Assembly: GCA_013399855.1 (NCBI GenBank)
Contig: VXAY01012532.1
Location: 703,441 to 767,440 of the forward strand
DNA from: Oxyruncus cristatus
Lineage: Eukaryota > Chordata > Aves > Passeriformes > Cotingidae
DNA length: 64,000 nucleotides
Reading direction: 5' to 3'
The number at the start of each line of letters is the position of its first letter. The stretch's first letter is position 1. A program made the translations under genes and the position numbers. The notes beneath the pieces are model-generated. The model was given only the letters and a program-made list of their open reading frames with translations. It had not been told where the DNA came from and did no database searches. Shown here piece after piece: positions 48,781-62,100 of the stretch.

Positions 48781-50316
48781 GAGGCTTTCATATTGGGGAT
48801 AAATACGAGTGATTCATGGGTCTTCTGAAATGGAAAGATAAGCAACATCATAAAGAACTGAGGCATTAAGATTAATCCTTTGTTATTTTGACAGCATCAG
48901 AACTTAATATTCATGGAAATTAAGACATAAGCAGTCCATTTAGAGGATGAAGATGCTTTTTTAATCAAATGAGGGGCATGTGGCTATAATCTTTGCAAGG
49001 TAGATAATGTACATTCTCATAATGAAATACACTAATTATATGGTTATAATAATTAGCCAGTGGTAATCCATGGATTCAAATAAAGGATGTATTAAATAAA
49101 TTTTTGGCGAGAGGACCAGAAAAATAAAACCAAGACAAAAAGATCCTTATATAAATAATCTCCTTCTGTTCTTAGCTATTATCCCTATAATTTGGGAGGG
49201 TTATGTTGTTCCAGCGTCCTTAGTTTGTAAACAAAATGAAGCCTGAAATCTGTAAACAAAATGAAGAATTTCATGATAAGAAACCGTGGACAACCATACT
49301 GGAAGTAAAGAGGTCCAATTAAAATTATGTATTTCCATCATATACAGAAAGGATTTGAAGAGGACAGTCTCAAACTATCTTATCTTAAGAGCAATTCTTT
49401 GCCAACTACTCTTGTCTTCCTGCATAGCAAAAATACTGGCTTAAAGCCAAGGGTTGTTGCTGCAATGCTAGCAATATACAAATGTTTCACAGACTGAAAG
49501 TGGCAAATATAAGGAGAGAAAATAAAAAATAATAATGATAAAAAAAAAAGCTAAACTTCAAATCCACTTCAACAACAATATGAGAAAATAAAGATATTAT
49601 ACATCAAGAATTTTGGAAAAGCCAGAACGTAACAAAAGATTGGTTGCTGTAATAATTTCTTCTGCTGCTTAATAGTTAAGGCTTTAAAACAGAGCTTTAT
49701 AGTTTCCAAATGTGAAAATCTAGAAGGAATTAAGCCATTATTTTCACATCTCACATCTCATATTTGCACATTACATTGTGCAAATCACTTTTTCTTTGTT
49801 ACAGCTAGGTGTTTTAAAAAAGCATTTTTTTTTCCTTCAAACTGGCATTGATTATAGCCAGGTTGGGGGATGATCCTTGCACTAGGCTAGTAGATGTCTG
49901 AGAAGCTTACTATAGCAAACTAAAATCCAAAAAATAGGGTACAGGAGCTGCTGTCTTTGATGAAAAGTACACAGAGAGATCCTGTATGGCAAGCTTTTAT
50001 TTGGGACTCTCATAAACTTAAAGGAAGACAACTACTTCTTAATGGCTTCTTAAGGTCTAAATACTTGTGTAATTTCGTACTTTCCATGAGGATAATTTAC
50101 ATGAGTAACAGTAGTGTTCCCAATAAAATCAGTCTTAGTGACTGCCACAATTTACCTATACACAATGAGACATATAGAAGGAAGGCACATTATTTGAACT
50201 ACATAAACATGAACTAAGAGAAACTTTGCAGTTTGTACCTGATTAGATATCAGAGACATTCAGATAAGCCCTTTAGGAAATTACCATAAATAGCTTAAGT
50301 AACAGTGAAGTCTTAA

Positions 50317-51242
50317 AGAATCACAGAATATTTGAGGTTGGAAGAGATCTCTGGAGGTCATCTTGTTCAATTGTTCTGCACAAGCAGAAACATCTGGGAC
50401 CCACTGCCCAAGACTGTCCACATCCACTCTGGGCAGCCTGTGCTAGCTCTTGGTCACCCTCACAGTAAAAAGTGTTTTCTGATGCTCAGAGGGAAACTCC
50501 TGTGTTTCAGTTTGTGCCCATGGCCTCCTGTCCTGTTACTGGACACCACTGAAAAGAGACTAACTCCATCTTCTTTGCACCCTCCAAAAGGTATTTAAAC
50601 ACATTGATAAGATCCACCCTGAGTCTTCTCTAGANAGTGTTTTCTGATGCTCAGAGGGAAACTCCTGTGTTTCAGTTTGTGCCCATGGCCTCCTGTCCTG
50701 TTACTGGACACCACTGAAAAGAGACTAACTCCATCTTCTGTGCACCCTCCAAAAGGTATTTAAACACATTGATAAGATCCACCCTGAGTCTTCTCTAGAG
50801 TAAACAGTCCTATCTCTCTCAGCCTTTCCTCGTAGAAGAGATGCTTCATCTTTTTAACCCTTCACTGAACTGTATCGGGAATGTCTGTATCTCCCTTCTA
50901 CTGGGGAACCCAGAACTGGACACAATGTTACAGTTTGGCCTCACCAGTGCTGAATCGAAGGGAAAGGTCTGCCCTTGATCTGCCAGCCATGCTTTGTCTG
51001 AAGCATTCTACAACACCGCTTGCCCTTTTTTTTCTTCAAGGACACATTTCTGGTTCACGTTCCAATTAGTGTTCACTAGGATCCTCAGGTCCTTTTCTGT
51101 CAACTTGCTTTTCAGATGTACTACAACACCAGATGTCTGATGTTGCTCCTTCCGAGATACAGGACTTTGCACTTTCCTTTGTTCAACTAACAATCTGTCA
51201 CTTGCCAGCCTGCTTGCAGGAACAGATTTCAAGTCAGTTTGG
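50317..51242 (-). mobile_element. CR1 LINE 3' fragment, minus sense, with internal duplication
   Basis: The left edge 'agaatcacagaatatttgag' followed by 'gttggaagagatctctgg' is the reversed CR1 3' end. It proceeds through 'cctcacagtaaaaagtgttttc', 'agagtaaacagtcctatc', 'tctctcagcctttcctcg' and 'cccagaactggacacaatg' to 'caagtcagtttggaatgtc' near 51232, all in CR1 order. At about 925 bp it is the longest CR1 copy here that keeps its 3' end. It contains a 165-bp tandem duplication (50471-50800) absent from the consensus as I know it. Open frames at 50332-50598 and 50881-51069 are antisense shadows, and 51008-51250 (minus) is a remnant of the ORF2 end. Confidence 0.93.
50471..50800. repeat. 165-bp direct tandem duplication with N at the junction
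   Basis: 50471-50635 and 50636-50800 align without gaps. The only differences I see are T at 50575 against G at 50740, and the N at 50635 against G at 50800. The N is the last base of the first copy. Confidence 0.95.
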
Positions 51243-51245
51243 AAT

Positions 51246-54200
51246 GTCATCTCTGGAAGGGTGTTTTTTGGCCCAAAGATTGCTGTTTGGAGACTGCCTG
51301 TAATTTTCCTTGCTTCAAATCTGTAGATATATTATTAAGATATAATCTTCCACGGATTTCAACAGGATCAAAGTAATAGAGCATTTGGATGTTCTTGTGA
51401 TCCCCTGGTGGACTGACTGAATACTGTGCTCTGATCTGTCTCATTCTGACTATGTATTTGAAACATCTTGTACTGGAAAACAAAACTCTTTCCTGATACA
51501 AAATAAAGTGAGAAAGGCTTGTCTATCTCCAACTAGAAACAAAACAAGACTACATCTTGTTTACTTATGTCAGTTCAGTATGAATAATAAAAGGATGGAA
51601 TTTATCACATTATCATCATTTGATTAATAAATCAGTTTGCAACCTAGGTTATAGTTAAACAGCTTTATTCATTCAAGATGTGAGGGGTTTTCCTCCTGGA
51701 AATCACAGAGTATATTCTCAAGACGGTTAATCTTAGACTGATAATCTTCCTAACATTATATATTTCTTAACAAAACACAGTAAAATTGGTTTTTTAGTGT
51801 GTGGTTGGTGTTTTCTGTGGCATTCATTCTATTAAAATTTGAACACTGTCTGGTTTCAATCTTTGCAGATTTTCATTTTTCTAAAGACAGCCTTTTGATT
51901 CAAGAAGCATTTTTTTTTCTTTTTTTTTTTTTTAATATTTCTTATTAGACTTGTGACAAATATTCTGATCATTCAGCTGTCTTCTGCTCATAAATCCAAA
52001 TTCTCATATCTTTTCAGTCCATCACCTGAGATTTAAGAGTGTATCATATTTTTATGCAGCATTCTAGAAGTATCCAAGGTAAAACAAAACTGAATGTAGC
52101 AGGACTTTAGTTTATATACCATCTACACTACATTCATAAAAATCTGGAAATCATTGAGAGTTAGTAAGTATGGAACCCCATGAAGTTGCTCAAATGAACT
52201 TTTAAGAGTCAAATAGCACTTCAGTGTTTATGAATGTACTTGCCCTTGTCTGTGAATGTACTAGGCCCTTGTATACTTTCCTGCTTATGAATATACTTGC
52301 TTTAGTCTTCTCAATTTCAGTATTGCTCAGGCTACCCTGAATAATATGTGTACTAGAATATCATATATCCAGGTTTTATTGAGCTGTGGACCCACAGGGT
52401 TATGAAAGTACAAAGTGTGCTTCCAAACTCAGGAGGGTGGTAAACTCTATTTAGTCAGAAATCATTAGAATACTAAAGAGTATTTGTTCAATCTGGGCCC
52501 AGGGGCTTTCAGCCTTTGGAATAGGTAACCAAAGCCTGAAGGACAGCTTTGAAACTCTCATATACATGCAGATCCTGGTTTAAAAGATACTGTGTCAAAA
52601 CATAAAAGCCTCAGTCAAATGTACTGGAAAATACCATGGGTGCTCAATTCTGAATTTGTGTTAGCTAAAACCAGTGCTACAGTCTTTGAGCACACATGGC
52701 TTCCCAGAAGTGGTAATTTTCAGTAGCAATTTTTTCAACAACAATTTTCTCAACTACTCACTGGCTCTATTGCCTCACGTTCTGAGAGGTTGTCAATGAC
52801 ATGAAAGAAAAATTATCATATTATGGAAAGTGAGAATATAGGTAGTATTTTGTTAGAACTACCTAACTGCATTTTCCAATCTTCTGTTTTTATAGTTAAT
52901 CATTCTAAACTATATAACATTGGTATCATAATTTTCAATAGAAACAGATAGACAACTTAAAATATAGGAAATATATTAAATTCTTCCTGAAATACTCCAT
53001 AATCTACTATCTGTAACTTAAATACCAAATACTATAATTATATATATAACATATAAATACACACAATTACAAAAAAAATAATAAATAAGACAGAGAGAGA
53101 AAGAGAGAAATATAATCAAGCATCTCCTTTATTTTGATCATGGCTTTCTTCTAAATGTTTCTTAAAACAATAAACCAAGAATTCTTGGGAGTAATTCAGA
53201 TTCACTGCATTTCATGAGAAACAAATTGTGAATGCCTGCAGTTATCACAAAAAAAATCAAGTAAAGCTAGCTAGTCTGTAGGTGAACCAATGCCATTAGT
53301 TCACTTTATTTTCAGTTTTGGCTGGCTAAACTTGCTGATGTGGTCTTGAAATGCAATTTTCCAGAGTATGATACCCATGGAGGAAAATTTTCAAGATTCA
53401 GCACCTATATGAAAAGTCAACATGCTTGCTCCTAGTTTGGCACTTGGAAAATTAACCATAGCTACACGTTACTGAAGATAAATTAGAAATGTTGCTGCTA
53501 AAAGTAGACTCCATTAGAACTACCCAATTCCCTTGCTTCTCAGGGCAATATTTGGAAGAGTATCATCTCCCCTTAAGAAGGAGAAGAGTTTAGTTTATTG
53601 TGATTTTGTTAAGTGTCTTGTATAAACAGAAGGAAAAAGAGTATATGTGAGTCTGAAAGAAAAAGTATTAGCAAGAATATGTGGAAATGAAAAAGAAAGT
53701 ATGTTTGTCATAAACTCATTTGTATTCTCTCATGGTTTAGAAATTTACTTATAATGATTCGTTGCTAGCATCAGGATGCAAAGCACTGTCAGAAATCACA
53801 GGTTTCATTAAGCATTCTAGTCAGGTTGGGCATAATAATTTCTGAGCAATAATTTGTTTCATTTAAGGTAAAAATCACCTTCACAAACTACATCATGGGT
53901 AATAGATCATGGGTAATAGTTTCATTTTCAAAATCATTCAGGACACAAGTTGCATATTTTAGCACCCCACAGTGAGCCAGCTCTTCAAATAAACAAGTAA
54001 CTGATATCCTGTGTTTTCACAATCTGAACCCTGTACCAAGCAATAAAGTCTTCAAAATATCAAGGTTTTATTACCAAAGTAACGTCAGCCTTAAAGCCAA
54101 TTATGGTATTTTAAATAATAAAATGTTTTCATTATCATTAATTTATGTCTAGACATTTGAAGTCTTCTGAAGTAAGCTGATATATCCAATAGGCTTCTTA

Positions 54201-56599
54201 ATTTTGAGTTCCTTGGTCTGGGCATGTATCTCAGATTTGTCCAAATCCCACGTTGAGGCGGAATGGCTTTCCCTCCCAGGACGTGACTGTCTGGCAGTCC
54301 AGTGAACTAATGCTGAGAAAGCTTCGCAGGGATCTAACCTTTCAATGAAGGCCCCAAGAGACTGGCATCAACTGCAGCAATCACCTACTGCTCAGTCCAG
54401 ATGTAGCTATATTTATATAAGGTGGATAACTAAATATGTTGATATAAAAAAAAGAATAAGCAAGAGACAGGAAGAGTAAAAGGACACAGTAACTTATTTC
54501 AGTTCTGTACCTTTCTTATTATTTAGGTAATTATTTAAATTTTCATCTCGAAGATATAAAGATGTTGCTAGCACTTTACAGCCTAGTGGTCAGCAGTTTC
54601 AAGGTAATAAAAATTATTTTTCTTTAGTAGAAGAGAGTTGGATCACGTTGTAGTTCGACTGCCACAGACTAAGTATGCTTTGAGGCAGTGACTTTTACAC
54701 AGTGATCGAACCAGTGGAAATAAAGGTCTCACTTCAACAGTATTTTTGCAAATCTCTTCTATAAAGAGTCATTCAAAACTCAGCTCCAACAGAGAAAGCT
54801 TATTCTGTAAAATGTACTTCCTTTGCAGGACTGGGATCCTACCAAATTTGGTGGGAGTTCTTATTCATGGGTCCAGTCTCTATCACTGTCTGTCTAGATT
54901 TCGGTTTTATTAGCTCATGTCAGCCCTTTTTAACCAGAAAACTGATTTTATTCCCTGTGTCACTGAAATAAATGTCATTCACTAAGACAGAAATAAAGAG
55001 CATATGAATGATTTAACTCTGGTCACATTGCTTTCTGATGCACTGTGGAGGCACTCAGTCATACTCAGCTTGGTGTTAGCTGGGTGACTAATAGGATTTG
55101 GCTATTTCCTTTTCTTCAAGTAAGGACAGAAATAGAATTCACTTCGTTTAATTTACTGAGCATACTAAGAAAGATAATATATTACAATTTAATATTTCTG
55201 CGAAGAAAAGAACTGAAATATCAAATGACTTCAAAACCACCTTTGGTTAATTTTTTATCTCCCTCAGATCCATTAACTGATTCAATAACTCTTCCATATT
55301 GTCTTTTTTACTGTTTTCAGAACAAAAAAACCCATATTTTTGCTGTATCTGAGTATCTGAATTTTGAAACTACTGTTTGTCAGTTTTAAATTTGTAACTC
55401 CCCAGTATGTCTTCTTAGCTGAGATAGAAAAAGGATAACCAAGCATGTTTATGTGAAGTTTTCTTGAATATTCCCTGAAAAAGGACATAATCAAGCCCCC
55501 ACTGAAATCAATCATTTCAATAGTCTGTGACTCGAACTCAGAGAAACAAGCTTTCTTTGAACTAGACAGATTTATATATGATTTCAGACTAAGCAGCTGG
55601 AAATAAATGCATAATACTTACAAATTTTACTATCAAAAGCAAAGGTTCCATTAAATTTAATGAAAGAAAATTTGAATGTATCATAAGAAAGAAATGGATG
55701 TGACAAAATTAAACAATTGTTAATTTAATAAGGAAAAAGGAGATCTTTCCTAGCCAAAAATATAATCAACATGTGGAGAAAACTTTCCACAGGAGATCAT
55801 CTAGGTGTCTAGAATTAACAAATGACTGGATAGTTTTACAGTCATTATTAAAATTTGTTGCTAAGCTGGCTTAGACTATGATGTGACCAATCACATTTCA
55901 GGCTTCAGGGCTTAGGCTGATTGCTCACGAGGGTTAGAGACTAATCCATCTTCTCATTTTATATTACTCCACATTCATTTAAATGCCCTCTGAAATAGGA
56001 CAATTGATTCATTTCAAAATGCAATGCAGTGGTCACTAAGTCACAGAAACAATATAAAATAAAGTAACCCCTGTAGTCTACATGTTTTGTTTTCGTTTTC
56101 GATTACACATATTCTAATTTAAAGACTGGGGTCTGGGAGCTTATTGCATCAATGAATAACTTTATTGCAGTTCATATAGATTTATTTTGTGGCTTGGAGG
56201 CTGAAGAAGACCTTCTTAGAGCTTTTCTTCATGTCTGACAATTTTTTACATCCACGGTCATTATCTTCTGTTCCAGAAGACAAATAGCAAAACATATATT
56301 TTCAAACTAGGAAAGATAGATTTACCAGGAGTAGTTTTTAATAATTTGTAAATGTTTACAACACTGTTGAAAAAACCATTGTCTCAAGTATTTCCATATT
56401 CCTTATAAAGCTATGATCAGGATCTGATCTATTAAATTTATAATATTCAACAAAACTCAGATAATATGAACTCATTACTATAAAGGGGATTATTTTATAG
56501 AAAATATTAATATATAGTTTAGAAAATATTAATAGATAATTTAGAAAATATAAATTATAAAGAAGAAGAAGAGTTAGTTTTTCCATGGGCAGGTGCTTA
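51246..56599. other. no recognised gene; small decayed repeats
   Basis: 52227-52310 holds three diverged copies of a roughly 25-bp unit around 'tgaatgtacttgcccttgtc'. A short GA-rich patch lies at 53090-53110. 54230-54400 is less A+T-rich with several CpG and cannot be assigned. Open frames at 55045-55515 and 56356-56607 are unrecognised. Confidence 0.4.
52227..52310. repeat. decayed minisatellite, three units of about 25 bp
   Basis: Units containing 'tgaatgtacttgcccttgtc', 'tgaatgtactaggcccttgt' and 'tgaatatacttgctttagtc' follow one another with spacer differences. The first and third share the lead-in 'ttatgaa'. Confidence 0.7.
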
Positions 56600-56778
56600 C
56601 AGAACAAGGGGAATGCTTTTAAACTGAAAGAGCAGAGATTTACATCAGAAATGAGGACAAAATTCTTGACTGTGAATGTGATGAGTCACGGGAACAGGTT
56701 GCCCAGAGAAGGACTGGATGTCCATCCCTGGAAATGTTCAAGACCAGGTTGGATGGGGCTCTGAGCAACCGGGTCTTA
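56600..56778 (+). mobile_element. short CR1 LINE fragment, plus sense, truncated at both ends
   Basis: 'gaatgcttttaaactgaaag', 'gaacaggttgcccagagaag', 'catccctggaaatgttcaag' and 'aggttggatggggctctgag' are consecutive CR1 3'-region landmarks in sense orientation. The copy stops at 'caaccgggtctt' before the usual CR1 3' terminus, so the 3' end has also been lost. That is less common than 5' truncation. Confidence 0.88.
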
Positions 56779-56779
56779 T

Positions 56780-58991
56780 TCACCAATCAAAGACTATTCG
56801 TGAAATAAGGAATTTTAGTTTAAATATTATAGCCCAAAATCACTGTAAAATAGGTGCAATGAATTTCATAAAAATTGACTTATCTCTCTATGGTATATAC
56901 ATTTTGGTAGCTTGGCTAGACTTTCGTGTTTCAATTTTTGCTGTAAATACAGGTGGAAGCTTCTTTCTTCAGAATGCCATTTACTGTGAGGTGTGTGGGA
57001 AGCAGAAGATTGTTCATATTGACTTCAAAATGTGAAAATGTCTGTGTGCTTCCAAAGTGACTTTTTTGTTATATTCTTCCACAGGAGACATTATGACTAA
57101 ACTGCTCCACCATATCATCAATGAAGACCATGACCTTCAGACAGAATATTAGAGATGGTTCAAAGGAGGCAAGGTTAAATTGGCAATTTAGATAAACAAA
57201 TATGGTGGGAAAATCTATAGTGTGACTTTGTTTTGGAAAACAGTCAGCTTAAACTGTTTCCATTCCTTCAATAAAGTCTGTCTGGCATACTCTAGCTTCT
57301 CTCATCTAGAAACATTAGATTGAGTTACAGCTTATGAACATAAAATTATGTTACAATACCCACCATTGTGATTTCTTCAAACCCCAGGTGCAACTTTTGT
57401 TGTAAGCTCTTACCATGCTGTGACTGCATGTTGTATTGCATAACCAAGACCAGAAGTGCCAGGAATTAATGCTGAGCCAAATATAGGACAAATAAATTCC
57501 ATAATAATAGCATACAAGGTGGGATGGTCCAGATGTTCTTATAGTGAGAACAGTATAATATAGGACTTCAGTGTAGTCTTCCCTTAAACTGCAGCCAGAC
57601 TTTTCCATCTCAAAATGCGTGTTTGAAGTTTGTATCAGGAGGATGTGCATCCTATTTGGATTTTATGGTTTCTTACTGATGCTCCTTTTGACATAAAAAT
57701 TTCAGAACATACAGAGTTTCAAAAACCTTCATGTTTGATGAACCTTTCATGTTTAATGTGTGTGCAATGATTCAGACAATTATTTGCTGCACAAGTTTAG
57801 AACAATACAATGAGATTTTCCAAGATATGTACCTTTTTTTAAAAAAAAAAAAAGTATATTTAAGATTTGCAAACTACCTGACCATCTCATGGAATTTATC
57901 CAGAATTAAAAGATTTAATGTTTATAAAAGACTTTGGAGGAGTAATTTCAAATGCCCACAACTACTCAATCCTTTTTTTCCATATGCTACCAGTTGAATC
58001 ACATAAATACTCAGAGATGACAAAAAAAGGGCATTAGTATACATCTGAAATGTTTATAAAAGAAGTGCAAATTCATTCAAATAGGAATTAGACTTCATGC
58101 ACCACAGGACAATTAGATTTAATTATATCAAGATCTTCTGCAGATGTATATTAAATCATTGTTAGTGAAGGGTGAGGATCATAGATTGAATTTCTTTTAT
58201 ATGGACATTTTTCTGTAACACCCACCCTTTGCAGGAAAAAAAAAATTATTGCCAAATTTCTGTCAAATCATTTACTTTGGCTGCAATTCTAGGTGAAAAG
58301 TTTCCACCTCTTTCCTTCCCCGTGGCTTTTAATTCTTCTTCTGGACTGTAGTTTGGCATCACTAACACCATTATAGCATTTCATGGAGTTTGAGTTCAAA
58401 TGGAATAATTCTACTAAAAAATAACCCTTTTTTGGTATTTCTTTTTAACCTGAATCAGTTCAGTGTCTGGTTTATACTTAGAGCAGATATGTAGGACCAT
58501 TGAATGCTGGTACAGAGACAGCAAAGAAAAGCTGAGGAATGAACTAATTTCACTGTCAGAAATCACTGTACTTTTGAACACCCTGAGATCTTGTTCCTGC
58601 TCCCATCAATATTAGAAAAGTAAACATGGGATCCATATTGCAAACAGATTGATGATGGGACATAGATGGTTGGAAGAACTCATAACCCTGAAGAGGACAA
58701 CTAACCTAGCTATGTAGTAAATGAAGAGAGTTAATTCAAAGTTAATGGAATATATTAGTGCCAGCATATTTTGTAAACACACAAGGAAACCAATAAAAAA
58801 TGCTGAGAGAGGAGTACGAAAGACCTTTGTACCTATTTTAAAGCTTCTCTTCCTATAGCATAAAACCTACTGAATCCTTTTTAGTTGAACTCCTAAGCTT
58901 ACTCTTCTAAGAACTGGATAGGGAGTCAGTTCTCTCTCTTCACAGGAAACTTCGAAATAAAATCTGGTGTTCTTTGGTTTTACCTTATAAT
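56780..58991. other. no recognised repeat; weak terminal-exon candidate at 57085
   Basis: A short open segment after a strong acceptor-like sequence (57085-57152, plus) is noted as a candidate only. An A-rich run lies at 57836-57853. Open frames at 57351-57650 and 57731-57997 are unrecognised. Confidence 0.35.
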
Positions 58992-59180
58992 TCAGTGTTT
59001 AGATTTTTTTCTCTTGTAGTGGGCTTTCTTCTTCAGGATCCAGCCATTCAAATGCACATCTCCCATGAAAACAGTATCCCCCACAGAATATGATTTACAC
59101 TGGAAGTTCCAATCCCTGTATTTAGCATAGGTTGTAAAAACAGAGCAGTCTAGTGAGGCTTTCTCATCCCAAGTGTGCAC
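58992..59180 (-). other. candidate terminal coding exon of an unidentified protein
   Basis: On the minus strand, AG at 59182-59181 preceded by a branch-like CTGAC about 20 bases upstream is followed by 62 sense codons in phase 0 and TGA at 58994-58992. The peptide starts VHTWDEKASLDCSVF and continues through a Trp/Cys-containing part (YRDWNFQCKSYSVGD). It ends in a strongly basic tail (ILKKKAHYKRKKSKH), a pattern often seen at the C-terminus of secreted or matrix-binding proteins. Four tryptophans or cysteines in the first half make it look like part of a folded domain rather than random A+T-rich translation. I could not name the family, and no upstream exon was found at higher coordinates. 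The plus strand shows a competing acceptor-like signal at 59009-59010. Treat this as a candidate. Confidence 0.3.
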
Positions 59181-59182
59181 CT

Positions 59183-62100
59183 TAAGCAATAGATTGTCAG
59201 GTCACACCTAGTACTTTTAGTCCAATTAATACTTGATTGTTCCACCAGCAGGGAACAGATCAAATAGAGCTCTCATAAAATTCCACATCCAAACAGAACA
59301 CTAAACTGGACAGATGAAGAACTTGGAAAGCTAAAGGATTTTATTTATTATTTGTTTGCTTGTTTGTTTATTCTATTATTATTTAGAGAGTTCTATATTG
59401 CTATCTGTATGCTTTGAATGCTGATGGTTAAGCAAAGGTTGTCAGTAGAATACAAGGAAACATTGCTAAAGCAATCAATGAAACTCAGAACACAGTAAAA
59501 TGGGCCAAATATTCAGCTGATATAAACCCTGGTATAACGGCTGTATTGGACAGCTTAGGATCTGCCTCAAGATATTTTTTCTCACAAAAAAGGTGAAAAG
59601 AAGATCAGGTTGTATGCCAAAAATTATTAAATAGGGTTTGTCAGCATTTGAAACTCAGTTTCCAGGGAAATTAGTTTTTAGATTGAAATTTGATTTTTTG
59701 GTTCTCAAACATGCTCTGACACCATGAAAATGTGTATGTACATATTTATGGAAAACCATTTAGTATTTTTTTTACAAGTATTTTGTACATGCTGTTTTAG
59801 TGCTGAAAAGAGGTAATCCTCCCTGTAACCCTATTTACAACAGTTCTGTTTTGGTGCTAGTCACTGACTAACTCTGAAGATCAATCAAAGAAAGGTTTTC
59901 ATACAGACAAATTGTCTAAAATCTAAACTACATCTCCAAGATTAGTATAATACTGAAACCTTTTAAAGAAGGAATTTTCCAAGAAGTAATAAGACAAGTA
60001 CAGAAAAATATTACTATGATGTGGACCATTTTTATCATAAGGTACTTTGTTAAATTAAATAAAGCAAGGACATTTGACCAAACACATTCAAGTTAATAGA
60101 AATCCAAGGTATGCACTGAATCCAATTAACTGTGCATTATATCTCGATTTTTTTTCAGTAAGGATGGATTTTTTATCCCGTTTCCATGCATTCCTTTGGA
60201 TATATGCATGCATGTTGTTGTCTCGTGTAGAGACAGTAAATGATGAAAGCTATGGATCATACTGAAAAATAGTAGCTGACCATAGTAAAAGTTACAATTT
60301 GTCTTTTCCTCCACAGGTAAGACAGAATCTGGTGTATTTTGTTCAGAAAATATATCCAGTGGATTGACTGAAAGAGATACCTGAAAAAATACACTCTGAG
60401 CCATGCCTTCATTTTGCATTAGAGTGCTGGAAGGTCTTTCACAGAGTTCTTTGAAGATTTTTTTTAACTTTAATCTGAAAAAAAAAAGAGATAGAAATAG
60501 CTATGGGGAGACCTCTGCCCTTTATTAAAATTAACTTACATGCATTTCTGTTAATAGTGTTTTCTTTCTGCTGCCACTGTACCTGACAGTGTAACAGACA
60601 TCGTCTGGAACACGTTCGAGGTTACAAAAACCGCAATGAGATTCTTTTTTGTACTTTTTTTTTTTTATGTGATCTTGATGCAGAAAAAGTAATAAGTGGT
60701 TTTTATTAGTGCTTAGATACAGCAAAAACATATCCTTCCATCACTACCTCTACTAAATCTAGTAGATGAGATTAAATGTTCTGCTATATTTTTCCCACTT
60801 TTGGAGCCCTCCTCTGTCTGATAGAGCCTTAATAAGGTTATTAAAAGACAATAATCATCTTCCAGTGTAAATGATTCTCAAATGTGCTGTTAGCTCATGA
60901 CTAATGTTAGTAGTCTTCAGTTATACCTTTCCTGTAACTTTTTCTTTCACTCAGATATGAGATTTCACTATAGAGTGTTGCAACTAGTGTGTTACTCATG
61001 CAGAAAAATGTTCTGTTTATCTTACACAACAGCAGGAAATCCCCATTCAATTTTCTTTCCAAATTTCTGAAAGTGATTTGAAAGACCTGTAACAAAGTAT
61101 TCCTCGGGGTTCTCCAACTAAAAGGCTCATTCTTGCTATATTTCCATATTAATTGCTTTAGCTATTACAAATAACAGTTCTAATTGGCTTTTGAAGACTT
61201 TTTGAACTTCAGTAATTAAGTCCATAAGGTACTTTTAAAAATTGTTGGCTCTAACCCGCTGTCGTCTCCTTGTCTGCCCACACATTGGGTAATTAATGCA
61301 AACTCTCTATGCAGTCCATCTCTTCATTTCCAGTTCACTATTTGGAATTCATATGTCTTTCTTGCACAGAATGATGTGCACAGGCATACGAACAAAGGAA
61401 AATCCAGGGAGGATTTGAATCTGGGAATAAATTAATAATCTAGTAAATATAGGAATTGTAGTAAATGTAAAAAACTGAAGAAACATTCTGAAGTTATTGT
61501 CTCTGAACTCCTTTTCTTCTGTAACTGAATGACTGACCCTTTTCTGGTTCTTATTGAAGTAGTTTTGATGGTACTTCAGAAAAACTCTTCACTGCAGCCT
61601 CAACCTGTACAAATCTCCCTTATGAGAAGTTTGCATCAGTAACAGAAAAACAAAATGAGTATCAAGAAGTTCACTATCTGTTTTGTCTGTTCAGTCTGAT
61701 TCAAACCATGATGATGCAACTCTTCTTGTCTGACCTTGGAAGCTCAGCAGCTTTGGAAACCACCTGAAAAATCTCATGCAGTATAGACATAAACTAAGGT
61801 ACAGGAGCCTACCAGTTATTGAACACCAAGATGCATGAACAAGTATGTGTATGACTTCTATTTGTTTCACTGCTGCTGAGAACTTGAGATATCAGTAAGA
61901 AGTGGTGAAGGACTGAGCAATGATTTTTATAAAAGCCACACCAACAGCATTCTTTTGTTGTCAGGTTTAATTCCTTATGCAGCAAAACTTTTCATTAATG
62001 GTTGAGACTATAGATGTCTGGGGTATGATTCAGTAACCTAAACACAGACATCTAGTCCTATCTAAGTAATTTCTTGGTCTCTGAGGTCTGGCAAACGGGG

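Larger units (their letters stand above)
47346..50316. other. no recognised repeat; two hairpin-forming inverted repeats
   Basis: Apart from the inverted repeats at 48513-48546 and 48738-48780, nothing is recognisable. Open frames at 47520-47922 and 49569-49754 look random. Confidence 0.4.

Noticed and set aside
60317..60378. Possible exon with strong acceptor-like borders on both strands
   Set aside because: Each strand offers an acceptor and a short open frame, but neither has a matching donor or recognisable peptide. The mutual overlap suggests chance.
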